Assembly (NCBI GenBank): GCA_000181795.3
Contig: CM012954.1
Coordinates: 10,778,067 to 10,842,066 of the forward strand
From: Trichinella spiralis
Taxonomy: Eukaryota > Nematoda > Enoplea > Trichinellida > Trichinellidae
Length of the DNA stretch: 64,000 bases
Direction of reading: 5' to 3'
Under the pieces are notes generated by a model that saw only the letters and a list, made by a program, of their open reading frames with translations, searched no databases and was not told where the DNA came from. Below are positions 23,401-34,540 of the stretch, one piece after another (positions within the stretch are counted from its first letter, which is position 1; the number at the start of each line of letters is the position of its first letter). The translations under genes were made by a program, and so were the position numbers.

Positions 23401-25299
23401 ATATGCACATTGTGAATTAATATAATATGAGCAATGGGTGTGCTGTTGTTGGTGTTGTTGGTTTTTTAAACTTATCTTAATGACTGCCAATTGATGCTGC
23501 TTAATTTTATCCATAAAAATGGATTTGTTGTTTATTTTTCTTCACATTTTGCGTGCAATTTGTCACCACACATGCCGATCACTTGCATGATAATGCGTAA
23601 ATTTTATTATATCACATTGTTGGCATTATCACATCGGAAAAACGTGTGCTGTTCAGTGTTGATGTAGAAATAGTACTGCCGACAATGAGATTATATGAAC
23701 TTCATTGTCATTCGACATTGTCCTTGTTGTTAACAAATAATATTCGTTTCAAACCGACAATGCTGCTATTTTTATTAATTTGATTTGTAATTTTTGAAAT
23801 TTGATTCATTTATAATGAAAATAAAGTTGAACAACTGAATGAATAATTAATTATTTAGATTAAGTTAGTTTCTACTTTTCTCTTTCAATTTTGTCAATAA
23901 TTAGTTGATCATTGGAAACGATTTATTTTTGCAGTTGTTTTCCTAAGACTTTAATGTAATTTAATAAAATTGATTGTTGCTATTTTCATCACAGAAAGGA
24001 ATCATTGTTGACAAATGAAACGGCAAATATACATATCCAATATTGGCGTTTCTTTTTTTTGCTTTCTCGTTTATTTTCAACAGTTGAACAGTGCGCAGAA
24101 TTTTGTTTTTTTGGGAACAAGTGCCAAGCATATTGTACGGTTCGATCTTCTATGCTAATGATGCTTTGAATTCAGCTATATACTAAGTTTGTATTGCATA
24201 GCAGCGTTTTTGTTGGATTTGTTCAGTTTTTTTTCTAATATGAATCCATCCTCAGTTTGACATTGTTACTTCACAACAGCAGATGCTTTCTTGGAAAATT
24301 GAATTTTCACTATGTGCATGCATCCATAGGGAACGAAAATTTCTTGCAAGCAATCTACCAACTGTGCAAGCGGTTAGACAATTAATTGATGCAGTACCAC
24401 CTTGATAATTAGATGAAACATTTCTGATAGAAAACTTTTGCTTAGTGATTTTCAAAACTGATTAATTGCTGGCAAATATTTTATTAACACACACATTACC
24501 GCTGCGATAGGAACGTTTCTCATGTTATTCATGTCATTCGATTCCAGTAATGTGATTAATAATAGTTGTCGAATATGACATTACGTTCCCATCTGTTGAA
24601 AGCTAGGGAAATGATTGATAATCGGTTAAATGGTCAAGCAAAAGTACAATGTGCAATGAGTTGCTAGAAAATGAGTAGCACAACACGTATGCGATGAAGC
24701 TGTTGAGTGAATGTTGAAATATAAAATATAATCAGAAAATTTCCATTTACAAAAATAAACTGGCATGGGATAACAGCCTTCATTTTATTTTAGCTTCATC
24801 TATTTTATTTTTCATCAGAATTATCTCTAACCAGCTATTTTTAGCCCTGAAAAAATTAATCTTAATTATCTGTCTACTGTAGATATTTTAACTGTGTGAT
24901 GAAAATTATTTAGTCATTTATTTATTTAGCAGTAGTATTGTAATAACTAAAGATTATTCCTTTTTTTCAATAAACTTTTCTTCATCAGTTTATAATAATC
25001 ATCTTTTATAGTCTTGAAAAATTCACAAAATGAAATACAGTAAACTGCAATATTGATTAGATAGAAATGATTACTAAAAAGTTGTTCAATTAAATGTGTG
25101 TGTTTCAAATAAACCCTGCAAATTCATTAGATATTGGTCATGTATTTTTTTCCCAAATCAAAACTGTAGATTCTTTTAATTGCTTTTTTGATTAAACCTG
25201 AGCATCAGTTTGGTAGGCTGTAAGCGTAGCATGGCGTATACGTAGGTTGTTTTTCGTGGCTTGTTCGCTTGTTTTGCTTCTCTCTCCGCGTTGAACGTC

Positions 25300-25671
25300 A
25301 TGGCTCCGAAAGTTCCTGCGAAAGGCGTAAAGAAAGCTGGGAAAGCGCAAAAAGTTACCAAAGCTGGCGATAGAAAGCGTAAAAGATCCCGTAAGGAATC
25401 ATTTGCTAGTTACATCTATAAAGTTTTGAAACAAGTTCATCCTGACACTGGCATTAGCAGTAAAGCTATGTCTATAATGAACAGTTTTGTTAATGACATT
25501 TTTGATCGTATTGCGGCTGAATCATCCCGGTTGGCGCACTACAATCACCGCAGCACAATCAGTTCTAGAGAAATTCAGACTGCAGTGCGTCTGTTGTTGC
25601 CTGGAGAATTGAGCAAACATGCTGTCAGCGAAGGCACTAAAGCTGTCACAAAATATACCAGCGCGAAATAA
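25300..25671 (+). CDS. Histone H2B, intronless
   Basis: A single exon encodes 123 aa. The N-terminal tail is Lys/Ala-rich ([20 protein letters not shown]) and leads through a basic patch (KRKRSRKES) into the histone fold with hallmark H2B blocks [53 protein letters not shown] and the terminal VTKYTSAK. H2B pairs with H2A in the nucleosome core. The start is the only ATG in frame before the conserved tail. No H2A, H3 or H4 gene lies in the window, so it is not in a visible histone cluster. Small differences from the usual sequence are Ser in ASYIYK and [10 protein letters not shown] in place of the common HYNKRSTI. The poly(A) signals downstream suggest polyadenylated, replacement-type expression. 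Confidence 0.97.
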   Translation: MAPKVPAKGVKKAGKAQKVTKAGDRKRKRSRKESFASYIYKVLKQVHPDTGISSKAMSIMNSFVNDIFDRIAAESSRLAHYNHRSTISSREIQTAVRLLLPGELSKHAVSEGTKAVTKYTSAK

Positions 25672-27316
25672 TTTTTTGACCAGTGCATTTTTTGGCGTCA
25701 ACACACCTGTGTGATTTCCCGGAGTTGGATGTATCATGTGCTTTTAAATAAATTCCTCTCTTTTTTCCTATACATGTAATCATCACAAATACATATATAT
25801 AATATACATATGCATGTATGGGAAATAATTGTTTTCTCATTCATTTACCGTCTGTAATGTCATATATCTTAGTTTGATATGAGTTTGCTTGAATGTCCAC
25901 ATTATTATGAGTTAATGTTTGTGGTATCGGTTGGGAATGAATAAAAGTTCGAAGCAAAGTTTTTGTTTACTGTCTGTCACCAAATGGTCTGTGTTTCTTT
26001 GATGAAGTCATTCAATTGTAGTGCTTTTGATCATTTCTTACACTGTCAACATCACTTGAATAGCACGATAAATTTTTAACAACATTAATTGATTCACGTT
26101 GTTTGCATAATATTTTTTAAATTATGTAGTGTATATTTACTTTGTTTGTTCTGAAAGCCAGTATTCTGTGTGCGCAATTCGTAATATTTTAGCGTTTCGA
26201 TTCCATCCCGTGAAATGGTACTTTAAAATGCATAATTGTTTTGTTCATTTTTTGAAATAGATCCCATAATTCGAATTCATCTTTTTGTGACTGATCTCTG
26301 AAAATTGCGTTTTATATTCTGTGAAATTTATTTTTTAATAGATATCGAAGAAAGAAATAGTAGTTAGTATAATTCAAATTGTACATTTCACACAGCGTAA
26401 ACAAGATCAGCGGAAATCAAATTTTCTGCTCGTGATTCGGGAAGCGAGTCTAATTTGCTTGTCTGAAAAAACTTGCTCGCTTGTTTGTGTAGATGAAAGT
26501 TGCAAGAGTCGAATGTATTTAGCACGCGACATTTCAAACTTTAACCATTGAATTTCATATTACGATTTATCGATTGGTCCTAACACTAATTTCATTTCTC
26601 ATAGAAACTGCTTCTACTGGTACAATGTTGCGGTTATTATTGATTTTCATTTTGAAGAACAAAACGTAGTTCTATTCCATCATATTTGCATATATATGAA
26701 TAGAAAGATTGAGCTTAGTTTTGTCGATTGCGATATATTTATTTTCATGTTTATAATTTGAGGGAACATTTTAAATGTAACCGCGCAAAGAATTTCTGAA
26801 ATTACGATTTTTATTGCTGATATTTATCTACTTTTTTTGCATTCTACAGTAATAAAAAATCAAGTACAACTTGGCGATGAATAGAGCGAGAATGTGAAAG
26901 AAAATAATGTAGCGTTATTTTTTCTGTTATATATACTTTTCAAGTATGTATATAACATACAGCATATACGTCAGTTATGTTATATGAACTGTTCTCGAGG
27001 GTAGCCAATCTATCTAGATAAGATAAGACTGATAAATTTCATCTAGGGTTTTAATAGCAACAAAGTGTACACTGCTTTTTATTTTTGTTGAAGAATTCGT
27101 TTTTAATGAATTGAACTGTACAGAACGATACAGAGCTTCGGCGATGTATACCAAAATTAATCAAAAACCCTGTAAAGTTGCATTTTGAAAAAAAACAAAA
27201 AACAATTCCTTGGCAGCTGGTTGTTTTTGATTAACATCAATTACAGATAGCTAAAGCGGAATTTTATCCCGGCAGCCGGCTGCAGGCACGGTTTCGCTTC
27301 TTACTCAGCTGCTCTG
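25672..27316. other. Intergenic region, H2B 3' end to Wnt 3' end
   Basis: Contains two plus-strand AATAAA signals (25747-25752 and 25940-25945) after H2B and a minus-strand AATAAA (TTTATT, 27078-27083) about 235 nt past the Wnt stop. The only hairpin next to H2B is a short CACAC-CT-GTGTG, unlike the histone mRNA 3' stem-loop. No further coding signal is seen. Confidence 0.55.
25747..25752 (+). terminator. Poly(A) signal AATAAA of histone H2B
   Basis: A canonical AATAAA 75 nt after the H2B stop codon. A second copy lies at 25940-25945. Confidence 0.6.
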
Positions 27317-30300
27317 TCAACTGTGTAGAAAATCACGACTAGGGTAAATGCTGTGCGTACGATTGTGCGCTGGTGGTTTAGCTTTACATGTATGCACGTC
27401 AACTATTTCAGTGCACATTTGGCATTCCACTCTGCAGCACCAAATGAATTTACACTAAAAGAAAAAACTTTTAATTAATAAAAATAACAATGCATATTTT
27501 TAAAAAAATTTATATGATAAATTTGAATTAATTTTTTATTATATTTTCCATTTTTATTTCAGCATTACTGCAGTGTACGGATTTGTGTATAATAATATAG
27601 CTAACTGAGTAGCAACTTTATTTCATCATGTCGACGTGTAACATTTCGATTATCATTATAATGAAGACCACATTGTTTGGGTAGTTTTACTAAAATCTGC
27701 ATAGTACATGCTAATTCAAACAGTCGTTACCTGAAAATTTCTTAAGCAAATTTGCAAACTGAGATAATAGTGTTTTCTTTTTTCTATTACAAATTTGCAG
27801 TGATTACCTATCTAATATATCAGGGCGAAAAGTAAATTAGCTCATTTTCAGATCAAACTTAGCTTGTATGTATGTATATATATAGAGTAGTATGAAGCTG
27901 AAAATTGGAAAACTAGCAAGAAGTTCCATTTAAATACGTTGAAATGAGCTATGCTTTATTCGGTGCATTTTGTGGACTAATTAATTTTAAAAACTGGTTT
28001 CATCGTTATTAATATTTTTTGGCGTTTCAACAGGTCGGGTCAGGAGAAATAAATCTGATTATTTGAAGTGCTGCTACAAATATTCGCATGCGCGTACACA
28101 CACAGCAACTACAACTGGGTAATGCATGCAGGTCAGATAAAGTCATTAACATACCGGAAATGCTTTACCTGTACTACCTATCACAGATTGAGGTTAATCT
28201 TTTAGTCAGCAGTTTCATTTATTCATAAAAATAAGGTAGTAATTTGCAACTGATAAATTAATGAAATTTACATGCCGTTTAATATTTTTGTTTTTGAATT
28301 GGAATAAATTGTAAATATTAAAAATTAATAAAAAGCGAACATACGTTGCACTTGTAATAACGTCGAACACTGGTGGTGTCGTAGCCGCGTCCACAGCACA
28401 TAATATCACAACCATCCTGGCCTGTGGATGTTCTATTGCACTGACGTCCTGCCGTGCCTAGAGAACCTGTAAAACAGATAAAGTGTAAATTGAAATTAGA
28501 GCGAAAACAAATGCTGAGATTTTGCCTGTTCGAATATCCGCTTCGCAGTAGTCAGGCGACGGTTCGAAATAAACAAGCTCAGCTCGGTTGATGCGTTTGC
28601 GTTGGAATAGTGCCGCTTTGGGCCCATATAAAAAATCATACCGTCGATGGTCAGCCGGTATTAGCCCTTCTCCGTTCGGATTAACCGTAACCTAGGATTG
28701 AAAATTTTCAACCGGAAAGGGAAGGGTAATTTATCAACAGACTCATCGATTCCTTTTTTACCTGAAGTGCTTCGTGATATTTGTCCGCCAAATCGGCACC
28801 AATGATGCTCAGATGTGGCAAAGCACGCCAACACGTACGTGTGGCGCAAGATCCAGATACACCATGACATTTGCACTGGATTTTTAAATTTCTTTTAACA
28901 GCCTTGTAAATAAATTAATAAAGAAAAATCGACATTTTCTCGACATCTAAGTCTGCATACCTTGCGGCCAGCTCGATTGTTGTGTAAATTCATCAGAGCA
29001 CGGCCATCACGGGATCGTCGGTCTTTGGAATCGATGAACTTTCTTGCAAAACTTATAGCATAAGGCAGATTATCTGAACAACCACCCCAGCTAAATTCAC
29101 CTTGTGAATCTTGACCACGACCAACGCGGCGCCTATCGCATGAACAATCGCTGATCTGGCTTGTACTGCAACTTCTCGCTATGGAATGCACCACACTCGC
29201 GGTTGAAATCGAATATACAAACGCCGCTTCTCGACTCCCCACTGCAAAGCAGAATAATTGAAATTGAGATTGCTTAAATTCAGCTTAGATCACTTGGAAA
29301 TCAAAGGAGATGGTTTTAAAATTTCAGAAGAAGAAGAAACAATTTCCGCCGCTCAGTTAATTAATCGTAGATTGAAATATTGCTAATTGTGGAAGAAAAG
29401 AAAATTTCCTTTTCTATCACATGCAACCAGCTTAGCTAGCACTTTTTTTCCTAAAATCGTTGCTCTTTTCCAGTTGATTGTTTTTCACTACCGGTGACAG
29501 AATAATTGCTTTATTGCATTGCTGCAAAGGTCGGTATTTTTTGCGCGATTGTTACGAAACAAAGGCAACCGAACGTCCTGGGTGGCTGCTTTTGAAGCTC
29601 ACCGTCTAATTGACTCAAGTTTCGGGTCAAAAGGTCAGCTAATAAAAGAAGTTAAGTGAAAAAATTGACAAATAAAGCTTCTGAACAAGCCGACTTTTAT
29701 TACTTTGCATTCTCTTTCTCATTTTTCATTATTCTCCACTTTTGTACGGCAGCCGCACATTATCTCTTCTTGATTCTGGAATAATTGTGACATTTCAGTA
29801 TTTATTTGTGTCGAAAGGTGAATGTGGGAAACGGTTGAGGATTTATTTCAATTTTTTCCCCATCTTTCAAATCGTACAACAAACATACACTACGTATAAT
29901 TTCGTATGCATTAATGATTTCCTTTTATCATGTACCCTCGGGCAATTTGATCGCAGCAATCGTTATTCTGCATGCTCTTAATTTTGTAATTTAAATGAAT
30001 AGCAAAAGATCAAGCTACTTTCAGCAAACAAATAAAGCGAACGAGGAGATGAAAATAAGCGTTTCACTTTTGTCAAAGCAAACAACAAATAGCAATAAAT
30101 TGCTAAGGAAACTACCACATGCAGACCAGTTTATACAGCCCTTTGAATTCAAAGCATAATAATAAGCGGCCTGAATGTGTTTTGTGTCGTCGGATAAAGG
30201 TGTAAAATAAACGAATGGAAAAAAATTGAACACCAAATACTAACAAAGTGCAAAGTTGAAATTATTCCATATTATTACTTTGTAAATGTCATTACAGCTT

Positions 30301-30869
30301 GATGTATTTATTATAATAATTGTGAAAATGGAACTTTTGAAACGAGACAAAATTTTATTGTTGAAACGTATATATGTAAATGACGCTTAAGAGATCAACT
30401 GATTCTGTATCCTTTTTTTTAATTAAGAGTTTGGGGGGAGGGTTAGATTAGAAAGTAATGTAAAGAGAGAAAAATATATAATACACTACTTACATTTGAG
30501 CATAATTCGACCAAATCCCCCTCCTTCAACTGTGGTGCAATTCCATCTGTATCCGGCAAATTGGGTTTGACATTCTGCTACACCTCGACGTATACCATCT
30601 GAAATGGCTTTCATCACATCTGGATGAAGTTGGCATAGTCGTCGTTGGCGACGCCCTAGGCCAGGTATGAGGTCGCACAAGGCTGGACTGGAGCCGCTCA
30701 CAGCTGACATTTGCATTTGTGACATGAGCCTGAAATAAGGTGATAAGTGAGAAAGTTTTAAAAAAATTCATCGATGATCATTAAGCTATCAATACCACCA
30801 AGCGCTAGCTTGTGCCAGACAGCCGGTGCAGAGGAGACTGATGATGAGCAAACGTAACCATTTGACCAT
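27317..30869 (-). CDS. Wnt ligand, Wnt2/2B-like
   Basis: Seven exons on the minus strand (30869-30796, 30729-30494, 29241-28961, 28902-28762, 28691-28526, 28466-28345, 27454-27317) give 385 aa, the usual Wnt length. A signal peptide ([19 protein letters not shown]) is followed by Wnt blocks: [36 protein letters not shown], the lipid-acylation motif [41 protein letters not shown] and the terminal CKFIWCC...VDVHTCK. The first exon is short and the last encodes only 45 residues, so both are easily missed. Wnts are secreted, palmitoleoylated on the HGVSGS serine, and bind Frizzled/LRP receptors. [24 protein letters not shown] and DVHTCKA resemble Wnt2/2B most. Intron 5 has a GC donor. The Wnt call is certain; the subfamily rests on recall of family sequences. 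Confidence 0.95.
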
Positions 30870-33800
30870 GGCCGGTGAGGACAGCACCGATGAGTCGGAC
30901 ATGAGTCGAATCCACATGGACGAACGACGACAGCCTGCTCAGAGGGTGAACACTGCGTTCAAGACAGTACGCTAAATAATGATTGGATACCAAACAGACC
31001 GCCGTCAGTGCTGATTGGCCAAAGGCACCGATGGCGCCTGTCCGGCGAAATTGGTCGTAAAAGGCGGCGGCCAGGCGGCTGCTTTTGTCCGTTTGGTTTT
31101 AGAAAGCATGCCATGGAGTCGTAATGGGCGACATAAATCACGTGCCGTGGTCGAGGGCACCATTTGTGGCACGTATCCTGCGTCTTTTTTTCCATTTCTT
31201 TTACGACGGTCTTTGTCAATTTTGCAAGCCCGCGCAGATGGCCTCCAGGATGCTAAACAGAGAGTATTCGCTATTTTGACTGGATTTTAAGAGTTTTTAA
31301 ATTTTAAGACTTCCAATTTTCTTCTTCTTTGTCTTTTTCATTTTCTTCACTGCACTTCATCTATCAGTCCTAATTATTACTCCGCTTATTAGTAATATTT
31401 CTATTTTTATTTATCCTATTGTTGTTTCAAATTTGGATTCAATGTTTCTTTGTTTCTTTCTTTCTTTCTGAACATGTAAAATCCAAAGCATGAATGCTTC
31501 GTTGGTGGTAAGCATCGGCCCGGTGAAGGTCGACTTGAAATTTCAGCTTCTGACAAGCTGTCAGACAACGTGGCGCCGGTGAATTGCTTTACGACTAGCT
31601 GGAAAAGGGCCGCCGCTTCGGCTAGGTCGCCCGAAAATTGGAGGTCGTTCGACACTGACTTTTCCGACAAAGACCTTTCAGACATGCTGGCGTAGTATCT
31701 TGCACGCATTTATTGACCTGGATGACAAAAAAAGTCGAGCCAAAAAGGAATAACTGCCTTTCCGCATTTGGCAGAGGGGGAGAAAAAGCAAACCTGCCAA
31801 GCTCAACGGGAGACTCGACCTTGTCTAGTGGAGTTTGTTTTTTTGTGTGTGTTTTTTTTCCCGAAAGCTTTTTTGTTCATTTTACCGGTCCGTGTTTTAA
31901 TAATTTCGCTTGTCCATCTACTTTTGGGCATGTGAATTTAATTTAGCATATGTAAATTTTCAAATATATTTTCTAAGCTTGTGATCAATGCAAATGAACA
32001 ACACCCCGTTCGCCCGCAAAGTGAAAAAATATCGCACAAATAGGAATTTATTTAGGCAAATTTTGTTCAAATACTCTTTTCAATTATCATCGTGTGGTTT
32101 TGATTTTGACGATTGAAATTTATCGGAAAGGAAGTTTTAAATTTTCACAGACAACAGAAATTGTATTCAGCAATTCAACTTCCGCTTTGGCTGAAAAGGG
32201 CAATAATTATTGAACTGTATTATTAGAATTAATTTGAGAATTAGAAAATATTAATTTATTAATTGAATTAGTTTGTTTATTATATTTAAATTCTATTCAA
32301 AAATGACAACAATTATCAAAATAAAAGAGGGATCAAAATGATTGTCAGTATTGTCGTTTTTTCTACAGTACTTTTGATGTGAAATTATTTTTTTTGTTTT
32401 GTTTTTTCGTTGCAATGGAAATTGATGATGGGAAAATTTGTGAATGTTCAAAGTTGAAAATTAGTGTTGTGTAAAAATAGTTGAATTGTGTTAATGATGA
32501 GTTGGGATGTTGAAATTAGCTTCATTTTTAGCAAACTGCAGTGCAATAGCAATTTGTGATTTGGAGAAAACTTGAAAATATAAATAATTTGTGCAAATAT
32601 TTGTATTGTGTTTAAGATTCGCTTTTCAAGTGTTGTCTAGCGTTGATTTTGAATTTTAATACTTCAATATTCCCATTTGGTCATTTGGCAAACGCAACGG
32701 AAAAGTTACTTTTCTCAAATCAACAAAAAAGCAAATGCTAAAGTTATTATCTTTCGATAAAAATTTTTTACATGAAGTAAAAAATATTTTGAATAAATTC
32801 TTTTTGCTCAGTTAATAATTTGAAGTAGCGGAAAAGATTGTTCAGCTGCATAGATAGCAGCAGCTGTTGATGTGAAATATCCATTTCACATGGGGTCATT
32901 TTTGCATTGTGCTTTAATAATAGAAAAAAAGTGACAAATCATCATAATCATCACTGCTGGGTACTTTGTGTTTTTTCTTCTTTTCTTTCTATTTTTATTT
33001 ATTATTATTTATGATTTCCTATTGCTCTTGTATAACAAATAGGCTGCTTGATCAGTTGAGAGCTGTGTCGTTTGATTATTGTCGTCAATTATTATTATTA
33101 TCTGCACAACTTTGCCATTTCTTTTTTTTCACGTGACAATTTAATATCCACCTCTTCCTGGTAATTTTTCTTTCAATCTCAGGTTGTAATTTTTAATTTT
33201 TCAAAATAGGTTCTGTTTTCTTGAATGAAAAATCAGTTTGCAACTTTTTTTTGAATGAAATCAGAAAAGCTGCTACGTATAAGCACATACACACACACAC
33301 AAGCACGTATTACGTCATTTTTATTTTCAAATGTTGATCCAAGTCCTTGTTGGGTAATTTGGCTTTTATTTGCAAACATATGCAGAGATGTGACCTGTTT
33401 TGAATAAGAAAATATTTTTGCTAAATTTGACGCTGAGGCTGTTGTTGTCCAAGCAGTTTGCTGTTTGCTTGGATGCAGTTGATGGATAGTTTGGTGAAAT
33501 TATTGTTGTGATGAGCAAGCTGCATTTGCCAGTTTTGTTGGAAAAGAAGCGAAGAAAATGCGGGCCGGATAAATAGCGTCGTATTATTATTAATATTATT
33601 ATATTTGACTAATGTGCCGTAGCCAAACTGCCGGCAAAATGTGCAATGAATGGTTTTATCGTTTTGTCGATTGTGTCGCGTTGTTTACTTCCGTTCGAAT
33701 CACCAACAGAGCGGAGGCAAGCCGCTTTTGCTTTGTGCTTCGCATTGGATGTTCTTGGCCGGCCGTGTATGACGAGTGTTGTATAGCGCTTTTGTGTTGC

Positions 33801-34540
33801 TGACAATTTCATCCCGTGGGTGTAGCGCACAAAAAAACTCTTTACCAATTTAAATCCAGTTTAAAGTGTAAAGAAAAACGAGAACCATCTTCACTTTTCA
33901 ACGTATTTTCTTGTTTAATGGTGTTTCATTGCTTACAGTACTGACCAATGGAGAAGAAAACAAAAATTAATTATTCAAATTATTCTGCATTCAAACAATT
34001 CAACAAATGTTCAACTTTATGTTAAAATTCAAAAAGAACTTCCTGTTAAAAATTTGCATAACATGCACAATTTATCAATTTGTATAATTTGATTTCATTT
34101 CAATAGATTATTTGTGGAGGAAGTAATATTTATTTTTCATCATTACTTTCTCACTTTTTTGTTTAAACAAACAAGAAATTCAATCATACCTGTATTTGCA
34201 CTCAGTGAATCATTCAATTCGTATTTATTATATATATATTCACCTGTGTACAATTTTAACTTATTTACACAATTGCAAAAAATTTTCTCTTATTCAATTT
34301 TTTTCATTTTCAGTAATACTGTTGCTGTTCAAACTGATTAACAAATGTAAATTTTTCCATTGTCTTTCATTTCAACATCAATATTGCTAGTTGTTGGTGT
34401 ATTAGTAGTATAATTTTCACACTGTTCGTTCGTAAACAAACAAACAATCCACCAAGCGAAGAGACACTAAAGAGAAGGTAGTCTGAAAAAACAATTTTAA
34501 TATATATCCTTGAAAAAAGTGAACTTATGAATGCACATTT
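30870..34540. other. Wnt upstream region and NDOR1 3' flank
   Basis: About 3.7 kb. The first kilobase upstream of the Wnt start (to about 31830) and a block at 33530-33850 are richer in G and C than the surroundings and carry open frames on both strands, as promoter-proximal DNA often does. No spliced gene can be assembled. The rest is AT-rich with ATT runs near 33005 and 33090. Confidence 0.45.
31416..31709 (-). CDS. Possible 97-aa protein of unknown family
   Basis: An open frame from ATG 31709 with mixed codons and higher GC than its surroundings. It begins MRARYYASMSERSLSEKSVS and contains a possible amphipathic stretch (DLAEAAALFQLVVKQFTG), then a low-complexity basic tail that overlaps a TTTC repeat. 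I recognise no family, and no clear splice site is seen. It lies 0.8 kb upstream of the Wnt gene on the same strand, so it may be leader or promoter sequence. Confidence 0.18.
   Translation of the reverse strand: MRARYYASMSERSLSEKSVSNDLQFSGDLAEAAALFQLVVKQFTGATLSDSLSEAEISSRPSPGRCLPPTKHSCFGFYMFRKKERNKETLNPNLKQQ

Larger units (their letters stand above)
15286..25299. other. 10-kb intergenic region with weak minus-strand exon candidates
   Basis: I can support no complete gene here. It is AT-rich with microsatellites at 15829-15852, 17051-17074 and 19068-19096. Denser sequence with splice-like signals on the minus strand appears at 20457-20496 and 18361-18724; these could be 5' untranslated exons of the downstream glutamate receptor or a small unknown gene. 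It probably also contains the receptor and H2B promoters. Confidence 0.45.

Noticed and set aside
28555-28575. GGTTCGAA resembling a tRNA T-loop
   Set aside because: It lies inside Wnt exon 5, and no cloverleaf can be drawn around it.
33609-33848. Overlapping open frames on both strands in a GC-richer block
   Set aside because: No conserved motif or splice context; more likely promoter-like or chance composition.
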